This document shows, in pieces, positions 54,908 through 64,000 of a stretch of 64,000 bases of DNA; the stretch's first letter is position 1; every line of letters begins with the position of its first letter. Below the pieces are notes generated by a model. The model did no database searches, was not told the DNA's origin, and saw only the letters and a list, made by a program, of their open reading frames with translations. A program made the translations under genes and the position numbers. The stretch is from Lithobates sylvaticus. Its lineage: Eukaryota; Chordata; Amphibia; Anura; Ranidae. Where the stretch lies: contig CM053031.1 in NCBI GenBank assembly GCA_028564925.1, forward strand, positions 160,940,226 to 161,004,225, read 5' to 3'.

Positions 54908-56868
54908 GACTTTGCTCATACTGGGCAAAGTAACATGTTGACTTTGTGATGGACGTGCGGACGTAACGATCAGCACGGAGGGAGGGGCCTGAGCCCGCCG
55001 GCCGACGAAAGCAGGAGCAAGGCTTGGAGGTGAGCCGGACCATCATGGAGTGCGAGAGACCCCGCGGATGGCCCGCCACCTCCCCTTAGAGGAACCGGAG
55101 GACACCGCGGCTCGTGAGATCGGGGAAGCAGGGCAGATGAGCCGGTATACGTGCCGGCATTACCACTAAGCGGCAAAGGCGGTTTCCCTCGTCTGGCGTG
55201 CCGCTGCCTTCCTCTCCCACCCGCCTCCCCTCCCCTCCCTGCCGCCCCTCTCCGCACCACCAACGGCCCCAACGAGCAACAAAAGCAAAGCCCCCAGACA
55301 GCAGCGAAAAATGCAGCTAGATGGAAAGGAAGCTCATGTCCTGTAAGTATATGGGCTTAGTCAGCCACCCACCAGATGAACACTGCTTGAGAAGTTAAGA
55401 CCGTGAACACGTATAAGCCGTTTTAAAGTTACTTTGAAGAAAACATGAAGCTCCTTAAAAGCACTTAACAGTGAAAGCTTATCTTACGTAGGACACTAGG
55501 ATATTCCAGGCTTTTGAACAGTTTTTGGGGCATACTTTGAGGCATACTTAAGGAGGAAACTAATGCTGGCAGCCAGACTGCGTTATAGCTTATGTATTTT
55601 CTTGTATTCATTTAATCTTCAAAGGCAAAAGTGGAAAAACCAAGCAGCTGCCGGTCATTTTAAAGGAAAAAATCATATCTCTTTGGAAAGCCGGTTTTTA
55701 ACATAATCGAAGCTGGTTGAAATACTGAAGTACATTAACAACAGGGAAGGAAGAGCGAAGCGCAAAAAAGCATTTATTTCCAGGGGGTTTTCAGCCCTAG
55801 ATCCTGTCCTATCTGAATGCTTTTCTCTCTCCTCTCCTTTGTCTTTTTTTTTTCTCTTTTCCCCTCTTCCCTTTATGGTAACTGGCTAAAAGAGAATGAA
55901 ACAAACTGCAAAGCAGAGCGTCGGTGTTAAGGCACACATAGTGTATACATCCCCCTAACTATACCTGTAAGAAAATAGCCGAAAGGTTAAGACGATTTCT
56001 GACCTCCAAAAGTACAGCGAGAGGAGATCCTCAGTAGTACTTTCAGTACCAGCAGTACCGACAGGAGTGTTCCTGCAGTCCAAAGGATGGTCCAGATGCT
56101 CTGTTAATTTTTTGATGCTTCACAATATGATTAGCTCCTGCACGTCCCCCGTATTTGGGACTTTAGCAAAAGTTATATAAAGTATTCTCAGATAAATATA
56201 TCTTGCAGGATTGTAGGCCTGAAATTGTATTGGAGCAGTCGGAGGCCGGTTTAAATAATATTGAAGGGCTCCACCAGCGGGACATTATAATATTACGGGG
56301 CCGGCCAAGGAGACAGCTAAAGTGAAAGGAGGGTCTAGAGGAGACGGCCCTTTCCCGGTGCACATACCTACAACCCTACTCACATAAGAAAGCCCAAAGG
56401 GCAAATTACTTTTGGCGTTAAAGGGTGGTTTAAGCTTGCTGGGCATCAAGAACACTCTAGATAAAGGAGCACGAGAGACCGAGTATCCTCTCCCTGAGCA
56501 GCTTCCCAATATCGCCCGAGCTCTGGGGTCAAAGCAGTAGTAAGCACAGGCATAATATCAGGCGCTAGATGTCTTGGATGCTGCTAGGCCCCCACAGGTG
56601 ATGTACATCAGAGAAGGTATACTAAACCTGCAGAGGGGGCACTCTGTGGAAATATTTTCTTTTTGTGCTCATAACACTTTTGGTTTTCTCAAATTTGGAT
56701 CTCCAATACACCCCCCCTAAATTGGAGCAGAACTTGGGAGATATACCTTGGAACTGGGTTATTTTGCATATTGCTACTATAGAAGTCCGCAAAACGGTCA
56801 ATCGTTGAGCGGCAGAGCATAGAAACGTCAAACTGGGGAAAAGGATAAGAGGAACCAAAAGGGTCACA
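54908..56868 (+). promoter_or_regulatory. LINE B 5' UTR with CpG-rich start
   Basis: 54950-55280 is CpG-rich and GC-rich, as expected for an internal LINE promoter; the remainder is A/T-rich with a pyrimidine tract at 55825-55875. No ORF of note. Promoter activity is inferred from position only. Confidence 0.5.
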
Positions 56869-57872
56869 ATGAGTAAAGAGACCAACAAACTGCCTAAAAA
56901 AAGGGGGCTCAAAAACACCGAAAAGTGATACTAGCACAATAAAACATTACCTTAGACAGGGAGCCAGCCCGACAACATCAGGGCTGGAACAACTACCAAA
57001 AGTCAATACAGAGAAGGGCAGAGAAAATGCTGGGAGAACAAAAGCGACACTCAAACAATTAGGGGCAGAGTGCACAATGGAGAGTGAGAGTGACCTGAGT
57101 AGAGCTGACGAGTCGCAGATAAGAGCCCATCTTCCAACTAAATCGGACATGGAGGAGATGATGTTGAGACTTGAGAATGTGATAAAAACAGAAGTACATG
57201 AATTAAGAGAGGATCTGGGCCAGGATCTTACTAACTAGGGTGGAGGGGATTGAAAGGCGGGCAGATAATACGGAGCAAGAAATTAGCGAACTAAAGATGC
57301 AACTAAAGAAGACTCAATTAAATCAGAGGGATACTCTCTTCAAGATCGAAGATCAAGAAAATAGAGACAGAAGGCAAAATTTGAGAATACGAGCCATCCC
57401 TGAACACAGAGGGGAGGACCTAGAGAAAATCATCAGAATAATATTTGCTCCGATCATTGGAAGAGAAGAAGACCAATTCCCCAAAATTGAAAGGGTGCAC
57501 CGCATCGGTAGGACAGAATTCTCAGATCCAAGTAGAACTCGGGACGTTATAATTAGATTTAGTTATTATAAAGACAAAGAGGATCTCTGGCGGAAGATCA
57601 GAGGCAAGACACCCCTGAATTATGAGGAGTCTGAAATCCAGATATACGCGGATTTGTCCACGAGGACTTTAGAGAGAAGAAGATTACAAAGACCTCTCTT
57701 GGAGATACTCCGAAACAAAAATATTAAATACAACTGGGGTTTCCCTGCGTGTTTGATAGGCACTAGAGACGGGCGATCGGCTAGATTGAGATTTCCAGAG
57801 GAACTGGCAGAGTTTTGCAAGAAATTAGATGTCGCGGTCCCTGATCTACCGGGGTGGGCTGAAATGGGGTGA
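56869..57872 (+). pseudogene. LINE B ORF1 (RNA-binding protein), frame broken
   Basis: A possible start MSKETNKLPKKRGLKNTEK is followed in another frame by MESESDLSRADESQIRAHLP (57078) and helical EEMMLRLENVIKTEVHELRE, then from 57240 a long open frame with heptad-like EISELKMQLKKTQLNQRDTL, the RRM start NRDRRQNLRIRAIPEH, and the C-terminal domain with RVHRIGR, DVIIRFSYYKDKEDLWRKI, YADLSTRTLERRRLQRPL and GFPACL. This is the L1 ORF1p layout: coiled coil, RRM, CTD, a trimer that packages LINE RNA. A shift near 57220 separates coiled-coil halves. Confidence 0.8.
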
Positions 57873-57879
57873 AACGAAG

Positions 57880-58283
57880 CTTGATTACTTGGGGGTTTGT
57901 GGGGTATGCGGGGGTGGGGGGGGGGTGTGTGTGGGGGGGGTAGGGCAAAAAAAATAAGGTAATAACGTCTAAGAGAAGGTTATGCCTACGTCGGCCGGCC
58001 CACTCCCGGGCACGGAGGAGTCCGGCCTTGTGGGTGGGCACGAAAGGGCGGGCTCAGAAACCTGCCTCGCCATGGATCAGGGGAGGCCAAGAGAGGATGG
58101 CGCCCTTTAACTCAGATACCCAGGAAAGGGTGGGAAAGGGTAGTGGGGAGGAGTCTAGGGGGTGGAGGGGGGGAGGGAAGTAGGGGTGGGAGAGGGGGGA
58201 CGAGGGCAGGGGAAGGGAGGGAAATCCCGCCGCTGTGGGTCGCTCAAGGGGATCAGAGGTGAAGACAATAAAATAGGGAAAAA
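57880..58283 (+). other. Spacer between LINE B ORF1 and ORF2, G-rich
   Basis: Contains G runs at 57907-57945 and 58135-58220 on the plus strand. No start or frame until ATG 58284. Confidence 0.6.
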
Positions 58284-59509
58284 ATGACTGAAATTAACTG
58301 CCTTTCATACAATGTAAGAGGCCTGAACGCCCCTAGTAAACGGTACAAGGTGCTGGAGGAGGTTAAGAGATATGGGACCAGTATGGTCTTTTTGCAGGAG
58401 ACTCATCTGTCTCACACATCAAATATTAAACTTTTCTCTAAGACACATCCAACATGGTATTACGGCGATACAATCTCAAACAGATCCCGAGGGGTGGCTA
58501 TCGGGTTTGCCAAGGATCTACAATTTAATCTGGAAGATAGAAAGGTAGACGCAGAGGGGAGGTATCTCTTTTTGAGGGGTACCCTCTATGGGACAACCTA
58601 TACTTTAGCTAATATATATGCCCCCAACATAAGGTCCATAGATTACCTTGTGGCGATTTTACTGAAGTTGAGATCTTTCCGGAAGGGATATTTGATCTTA
58701 ATGGGGGACTTGAATTTCACTTTGGACCCGGAGATGGATAGTACGTCAGGTGCACAGGGGTCAGGGAACGTACAGCTGAAACTTTAAAAAAAAAACTGAG
58801 CTCGGAACAACTGGTGGATGTATGGAGGATGCAGCATCCACAGACTAGAGACTATACGTTCTTCTCCCCAGTGCACGGGACGTACTCCCGACTGGATTAT
58901 ATTCTGGTAGACCACGGTTTATTAGAGAGAGTCATGGACACCAACATCGAGATAGTGACCTTATCAGATCATGCGCCGGTCAGTATGAAATTAAAGATCC
59001 CAGAACATAAACAACCAAGTTGCGGATGGAAGCTAAACGACGAGTTATTGAAAGATGGCGAGATTCGGGAACAGGTTAGAAACGAACTTGAATGGTTTTT
59101 TAAAATAAATGATAATGGGGAAGTGCAGGGGTCAACCCTCTGGGATGCCCATAAGGTTTTTGTCAGGGGGATCTTAATCTCGAAAGCCTCTTGGAAAAAA
59201 AGGGAAAGGACTAGAAAAACTCAGGAATTGATGGTGGAAATAAAGGAATTAGAACAAAAGCACAAGAGCGACCCTACCCATAATCAGGTAACACTTCAAG
59301 AAATAACCATTAAAAGGGAGGAATTAAAAGAGCTAGCAGAGCAGGAGGTTAAACAAGTTTATAATAAAGTCGCTAAAGAACGCTATGTCTGGGGAAACAA
59401 GTCAAGCAAACACCTAGCAAGAATGCTCCAAAAAAATAAATCTAGAAAATTTTATAGAAAAAATCATAACAAAAAAAGGAGAGGTCAGACACTTGTCCAA
59501 ATTCAGTAG
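58284..59509 (+). pseudogene. LINE B ORF2, endonuclease and linker
   Basis: Starts MTEINCLSYNVRGLNAPSKR, FLQETHLSHT, RGVAIGFAKD, LANIYAPN, LMGDLNFTLDPE; after a shift at an A run (58786-58796) DVWRMQHP, SRLDYILVD, LSDHAPVSM, then the helical linker (QELMVEIKELEQKHKSD) and YVWGNKSSKHLARMLQ. N14, E43, D/N-type catalytic positions and SDH of the APE fold are all visible. A second shift follows near 59450. Confidence 0.85.
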
Positions 59510-59583
59510 GCCAAAAGAGCAAAAAAAATAAAGGGGCTAATAGAGAAAAAGTTAATGATTTCCTGAGGGGCGCAAACCTGCAA

Positions 59584-60456
59584 ATGTTGGGACCCGAGGA
59601 GAAAGAGGCGTTAGAAAGACCTATCACGGAGGAAGAAATATTGAGAGCTTTAAATAATTCGCCAATGGGGAAGAGCCCAGGCCCCGACGGGTTTACAGTC
59701 TCATACTACAAAACCTATAGAGAGATTCTGATTCCCAGACTTCTTGGCTATATGAACGGCCTCGGGATGGAGTTTGGCATGAGCGAGGCCTCTCTATCAG
59801 CGACGATCACGGTCTTACGTAAAGAAGGGAAGGATGGATCGACGTGCTCAGGGTACAGACCTATATCTTTGTTGAACTTTGAAACAAAGTTATATGCCAA
59901 GATCTTGGCAGATCGTATTAAGAGGTGCCTGGACACGCTGATCCACCCAGACCAAGTGGGATTTACACCGGGTAGAGAGGGTAGAGACAACGGCGTACGA
60001 ACCATATTGGCAATGCAAAAAATGCGGGATTCACAAACCCCCAGTCTACTACTGTCTATTGATGCAGAAAAAGCATTTGACCGGGTAGACTGGGGGTTCC
60101 TGTTTAAAACCCTCGAGACTATGGGGTTTGGCCCTAAAATTATTCAGAAAATAAAAGTTTTATATAACCACCCCAAAGCAAGTATAAAGGTAAATGGCAC
60201 CATCTCCTCTCCCTTCGAAATGTACAATGGGACAAGACAGGGATGCCCCCTTTCCCCTCTCCTCTTTGTCCTTTCCCTGGAACCTCTTTTGGCAACGATA
60301 AGAGGGAACCCGGGTATTGAAGGATGTTTGTCAGGTAAGGAGGAACACAAACTAGCGGCATTTGCAGACGATGTTTTATTTTACGTAAGATCTCCTCAGA
60401 AGTCATTACCGAATATTTTGAAAACCATAGGTTCGTACGGAGAAATCTTCTAAATC
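59584..60456 (+). pseudogene. LINE B ORF2, reverse transcriptase
   Basis: An open block of 289 codons: NNSPMGKSPGPDGFTVSYYK, YRPISLLNFETKLYAKILA, HPDQVGFTPGREGRDNGVRT, LLSIDAEKAFDRVDW, NGTRQGCPLSPLLFVLSLEP and LAAFADDVLFYVRSP. FADD is the catalytic motif. The frame changes just after SYGEIF near 60450. Compared with LINE A (YADD) the copies belong to related but distinct L1 subfamilies. Confidence 0.88.
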
Positions 60457-62092
60457 CATTAAAAACTTTCATATTAAACATTAATCTCAACAAGGTAGAG
60501 AAGCGGAATCAGCTAAAAGATTTCAAGTTTCCGTGGAAGAAACAAATAAAATACTTAGGAATCGAACTATCCAATACTATAGGGAAAATGTATAGGGCAA
60601 ATTACATCCCCTTACTAAACGAGGTTAAAAAAAAGTGTCAAGAATTTATGACTAGACCATTGTCATGGTTTGGCCGGATATATGCGGTTAAAATGATGAT
60701 ACTTCCCTTAATAACATATAAGTTCCAGATGATCCCAATTTCTCTACCCGAACAGTATTTGAGGAAATTAAAAGCCTTAATCATGAACTTCGTGTGGAAA
60801 CAGAAGAAACATAGAATCTCATGGCAAATCCTAAAATTAGACAAAGACCAGGGTGGTTTAGCGGTACCCGATATAGTGAATTATTATTATTCAATAGTTT
60901 TACTTAGAATACCAGAATGGGGGAAAATGCACAGTCTAAAGAGATGGGTAAATTTAGAAGAGGCACTATGTGAAGCACAGCTGGGGAAGATTGTATGGAA
61001 TCCCCCCAAATATAGAATGTTAGGAGAAAAAACACATTTAATCACACGGAATACCTTGAAAATATGGGATAAAATACACAAAAATTTAAATTTGAAATTT
61101 AATTCACCCTTAATCGCACTGAAAGAAAATGATTTTTTTCCACCAGGTAGAAAAGATTTAGGAGGGGATTGGATAAAAAATGATAACACACGTTTAGGAG
61201 ATTTAATTAGTAAGGGGAAAATCCTGGTAATCCAGGATTTACAAAAAAAAAATGATTTATTTACAATTGACGGATGGAGGTACCTTCAGTTAGGTCATTT
61301 TGTTGGGTCGCTACCCCCCCCCCCCCTTGAGGGGGATGGACGACCTTACGGGGATGGAATGTTTATTTACAACTGAAAACACTAAAAAAATTATAACAAA
61401 AATTTATAAATTCCTACTGCAGAAGGACAGACCGGGGGAGCCTCCGTTCTTCAAGAAATGGGAAAGGGAGTTAGGCGCACAAATCTGCACAGGGTTAATA
61501 AAGAAAATATTTAAACTTGCCCACAGTTCAGCAGTTGATATAAAGACCGCAGAAACAAACTATAAGTGCTTGACCGGCTGGTATTTGACCCCAGACAAAT
61601 TAAATAGATTCCAGTTAGGAGTTTCAGACGACTGTTGGAGAGGGTGTAAACAAAGAGGGACTATGGGTCACTTATGGTGGGATTGCCCCAAAATCCAAAA
61701 ATTCGGGAATTCAATCTTAAAATATATCAAAAGAGATAACAAACGTTGAGGTAAAAAACGACCCATGGGTAGTTCTGCACAGGGTTAATAAAGAAAATAT
61801 TTAAAATGACCCATGGGTAGTTCTGATGCATGCCACACCGGAAGGAATTAGGCAATACAAAGGCTCATTGACTCCGCACATACTTAACGCGGCCAAACGA
61901 GTGATCCCGAGGAGATGGATGGACCTTGAGAGCTTGCCCCTTTGGGAATGGGTAGACGCGGTAGAAAGTATCTACACCCTGGAGTGTTTGAAAAACTGTG
62001 TTGGGGAGGAAGGGGAGGGATCGAAGGACAGATGGGAGGGGTGGAAAAAGTTTAAGAAGACCTGGAGCTTTGTAGAAGCCCTCAGGAAGTAG
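60457..62092 (+). pseudogene. LINE B ORF2, C-terminal region with Cys-rich motif
   Basis: Pieces: IKYLGIELSNTIGKMYRANY, PLITYKFQMIPISLPEQYL, GGLAVPDIVNYYYSIVLLR, then a shift in a C run (61315-61326), CLTGWYLTPDKLNRFQLGV, DDCWRGCKQRGTMGHLWWDC (Cys-rich zinc-knuckle-like end) and HILNAAKRVIPRRWMDLESL. A templated insertion at 61777-61807 breaks the frame between the last two blocks. Stop at 62090-62092. Confidence 0.82.
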
Positions 62093-62583
62093 CTATAGGG
62101 ACAGAGGCAGTGGCAAAAAAAACAAGAGTCAACCCTTAGAGACCTAAACTTGGGCGACTATAGCGGCGGGAGGGGGTTAGGGAAGGGAGAGGGGGGGTTG
62201 GAGGGAGGGCTTGGGGTAGTGAGAGGACTAGAGATATCTATCCACTGATGAAGGAACCCTAGGTAGGGAGACCAGTGAAGCCAACGACTTACCCGACAGG
62301 AGCATGGTGGGCTTCTTATTCAATGTATGGTTCGCATATGTGTTTTGGAAATGTTGTAACCAAAAGAAAAAAGCCTAATAACATTAAGATGGAAGGGTAA
62401 GGGAATTTGGAAAAAAAAAAAAAGAGAGAAAACCACAATGATGTTAAGACAAACAAGGGACGCAGCTGAGGGCGCATCTGATTTAGTCCCTCAAAAGTTC
62501 TTTCTGAGGTGAAAAAAAAAAAAAAAATAAATAAAAAAAAAAAAAATAAATAAAAAAAAAAAAAATAAAAAAAAAAAAAAAAA
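62093..62583 (+). other. LINE B 3' UTR and A-rich tail
   Basis: A G-rich purine tract lies at 62166-62222, as in many vertebrate L1 3' UTRs. The tail from 62509 is almost pure A with a few T. Confidence 0.75.
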
Positions 62584-63057
62584 AATCGCTCCCTATCCCC
62601 CCTCTGATCCTTACTCCTTACTCTCTTCTATTGAAACCGCTTCCAAGTTGGACAAGTTTCTTTATCTTGATTAGTTCAAATGTTTGCATAGTTTTATACC
62701 TCTGCTTGGCCAATTGTTATATATGTTTGTTCTAACAAGACTGTGTGTACATAAGAACCAGTGTACTTTGTCTTAAAGGGGAGGGACAGCCGGGAAAAAA
62801 TAAATTAAAATTCAGCAGCTACAAACACTGTAGCTGCTGACTTTTAATACAGTAAGCAGACTTACCTGTCCTGGGTGCCTGCGATGTCGGCTGCCCGGGA
62901 CTGATCGTCCCTCGGGTCTCGGTTTTTTTTTTTTTTATTAACATTTTTATTTTAATATTTTTTTTCAGGGTGGCCCTCCACTTTAAAGACTGTATAATTA
63001 TTGTTGTATGTCTATCCCTCCTCTACTTTGTGTTAATAAACAATTATTAAACAAAAA
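62584..63057 (+). other. LINE A 3' UTR remainder with a small MITE
   Basis: Non-coding; resumes after LINE B's duplication and ends with aataaacaattattaaac and A. A 217-bp element (62772-62988) lies inside it. Confidence 0.65.
62772..62988. mobile_element. Short MITE with cttaaaggggaggg termini
   Basis: Left cttaaaggggagggacagcc and right ggtggccctccactttaaag are imperfect inverted termini. A hairpin (cagcagctacaaacactgtagctgctg, loop included) lies at 62813-62839. Class not determined. Confidence 0.55.
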
Positions 63058-64000
63058 AAATGGTGACAGAACAGTGCATGCATTCTTGATCAGTAGGCAC
63101 TGGCGTGGCAAAAAGAAGCCAAGCTCCCCTGACCCTGTCCTGATGATATACTTGCACAGGTACTCATTGATGGCCCTCTGCTGTGTGTGTAGCCGCTGCA
63201 GCATTGCCAATGTTGAGTTCCACCTGGTGGGCATGTCACAAATGAGGCGGTTGGTGGGCAGGTTGCATTTAATTTCAATGACAGCCAGCTGAGCACTGAC
63301 ATTGTATGACCAGAGGAAATTACCACAGAATTTTCTGGCCTGCCTCAGAAGATCTTGTAAGCCTGGGTATCTGCTCAAGAACAGCTGCACCACCAAATTC
63401 CAGAAATGTGCCAAACATGGAACATGGGTCAAGTGTCCCTGTCGGAGGGCGGAGAGAAGGTTGGTGCCATTGTCACATACAACCATTCTTGGCTGAAGCT
63501 AGCATGGCGTCAACCTCCTCTGAGCCTGCCCCTGCAAATCTGACAGAATATCCGCCCCAGTGTGGCTCCTGTCCCCTAGGCAGACCAATTCAAGCACTGC
63601 ATGGCATCTTTTAGCCTGACTGCTTGCATAGCAACTTGAGCGCTTAGGGAGCACTGCTGGTTCAGAGGAAAATTCTGCAGAAGAGGCCATAGAGGAAGAA
63701 GAAGAGGAGGGAGGGGAGCATACAGATGTTGTGGTAGAATCACCACCAGCTTTTTGGAGGCGTAGTGGCGGAACAAGTTCCAACACTGAACCCTGTCCTG
63801 CATTCTTCCCAGCTGCCAGCAAAGTTACCCAGTGCGCCCTGAAGGAAAGGTAACATCCCTGCCCATGCCTGCTGGACCATGAGTCAGTGGTAATATGAAC
63901 CTTACTGCTAACCGCCCTGTCCAACAAGGCCAAAACATTGCCTTCCACATGCCAGTAGAGATCCGGAATGGCCTTACTTGAAAATAAATGGTGTTTTGGA
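63058..64000 (-). pseudogene. hAT transposase, N-terminal and central part (runs off the window)
   Basis: Minus-strand text from the window edge: VHITTDSWSSRHGQGCYLSF, RAHWVTLLAAGKNAGQGSVL, a Ser-rich insert, CHAVLELVCLGDRSHTGADI, then VVCDNGTNLLSALRQGHLTH, VPCLAHFWNLVVQLFLSRYP, MPTRWNSTLAMLQRLHTQQR and LLIKNACTVLSPF, where LINE A cuts it. The first D (TTDSW) and second D (CDNGTN) of the hAT catalytic triad are visible. Frame breaks exist near 63490 and 63600. C-terminal half at 42874-44095. Confidence 0.78.

Larger units (their letters stand above)
54908..62583 (+). mobile_element. L1-type LINE B, nearly full length
   Basis: Flanked by aatccctccctatcc (54893-54907) and aatcgctccctatcc (62584-62598), a 15-bp duplication with one change, inside the LINE A 3' UTR. 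It has a 2-kb 5' UTR, ORF1 (56869-57872), a G-rich spacer, ORF2 (58284-62092), a 3' UTR with a G-rich tract and an A-rich tail (62509-62583). Only about one shift in ORF1 and four or five breaks in ORF2 were seen, so it is the youngest LINE in the window. Confidence 0.85.
44096..63057 (+). mobile_element. L1-type LINE A, inserted in hAT, itself heavily nested
   Basis: Flanked by aaatggtgccagaa (44082-44095) and aaatggtgacagaa (63058-63071), a 14-bp duplication with one change. Contains an ORF1 start (44156-44530), ORF2 endonuclease (44751-45480), RT (45970-47113), C-terminal parts (51769-52847 and 54297-54700) and a 3' UTR that is split by LINE B and ends aataaacaattattaaac plus A at 63057. 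Inserts inside: a short LINE/SINE tail, a 4.6-kb TTAA element, a fold-back element, LINE B and a small MITE. Confidence 0.8.
32786..64000 (-). mobile_element. Large hAT transposon, left end to window edge, with nested inserts
   Basis: Left terminus TAGGGATGAGCCGAAC at 32786. Its sequence is interrupted at TA by a Tc1 (32924-41708), resumes as tgcaagttattgcc, and then holds a 382-bp Harbinger MITE, a 157-bp hAT MITE and an L1 (44096-63057). The minus-strand transposase lies at both sides of the L1: C-terminal part 42874-44095, N-terminal and central part 63058 to beyond 64000. The protein frame reads TVLSPF before the L1 and PFEEATRMVSSDNA after it, so both halves belong to one gene. The right terminus is outside the window. 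Confidence 0.8.

Overview
The window looks like amphibian nuclear DNA, most likely a large-genome frog. This is an inference from the mix of repeat families: Tc1, Harbinger, several hAT families, TTAA-targeting elements, L1-type LINEs, Penelope-like elements (PLEs) and a Ty3/Gypsy relic. I see no intact host gene, no tRNA or rRNA, and no CRISPR. Almost everything past 2.2 kb is a transposable element, usually broken and often nested.

Layout. 1-2.2 kb: A/T-rich DNA with no gene seen. 2.2-16.5 kb: PLE debris (two long PLE reverse transcriptase relics, about 4.17-10.19 kb and 13.18-16.54 kb), cut by a long inverted repeat, a likely solo LTR, a Gypsy LTR plus gag relic, a Tc1 and small repeats. 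16.5-17.4 kb: minus-strand hAT transposase relic. 18.587-24.614 kb: a complete-length Harbinger element with TAA target duplications. It has a two-exon transposase whose catalytic exon is open, an opposing three-exon Myb/SANT-like gene, and a third small ORF. 25.139-28.223 kb: a Tc1 split by a fold-back hAT MITE and a PLE tail, sitting in a third PLE relic. 29.5-32.5 kb: palindromic non-autonomous elements.

32.786 kb to the window end is one hAT element (minus-strand transposase) inflated by nested insertions. A Tc1 (32.924-41.708 kb) lies inside it, and that Tc1 holds two hAT-type elements. One of these (32.984-36.278 kb) carries a G-rich minisatellite and a fragment that reads like an exon of a MINDY1/2 deubiquitinase gene. 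An L1-type LINE (44.096-63.057 kb) splits the hAT transposase. That LINE contains a 4.6-kb TTAA element, a fold-back retro-insert with a 16-bp duplication, and a second, nearly full-length L1 (54.908-62.583 kb). Matching target-site duplications or resumed reading frames support most levels, so the order of insertion can be read from the sequence.

Most distinctive: the captured MINDY-like exon, the three-gene Harbinger with a palindromic spacer, the very long hairpin-forming inverted repeats, fold-back inserts with long duplications that suggest retro-type insertion, and hammerhead-like motifs repeated at PLE tails. Functions are inferred from remembered family motifs; no database search was possible.
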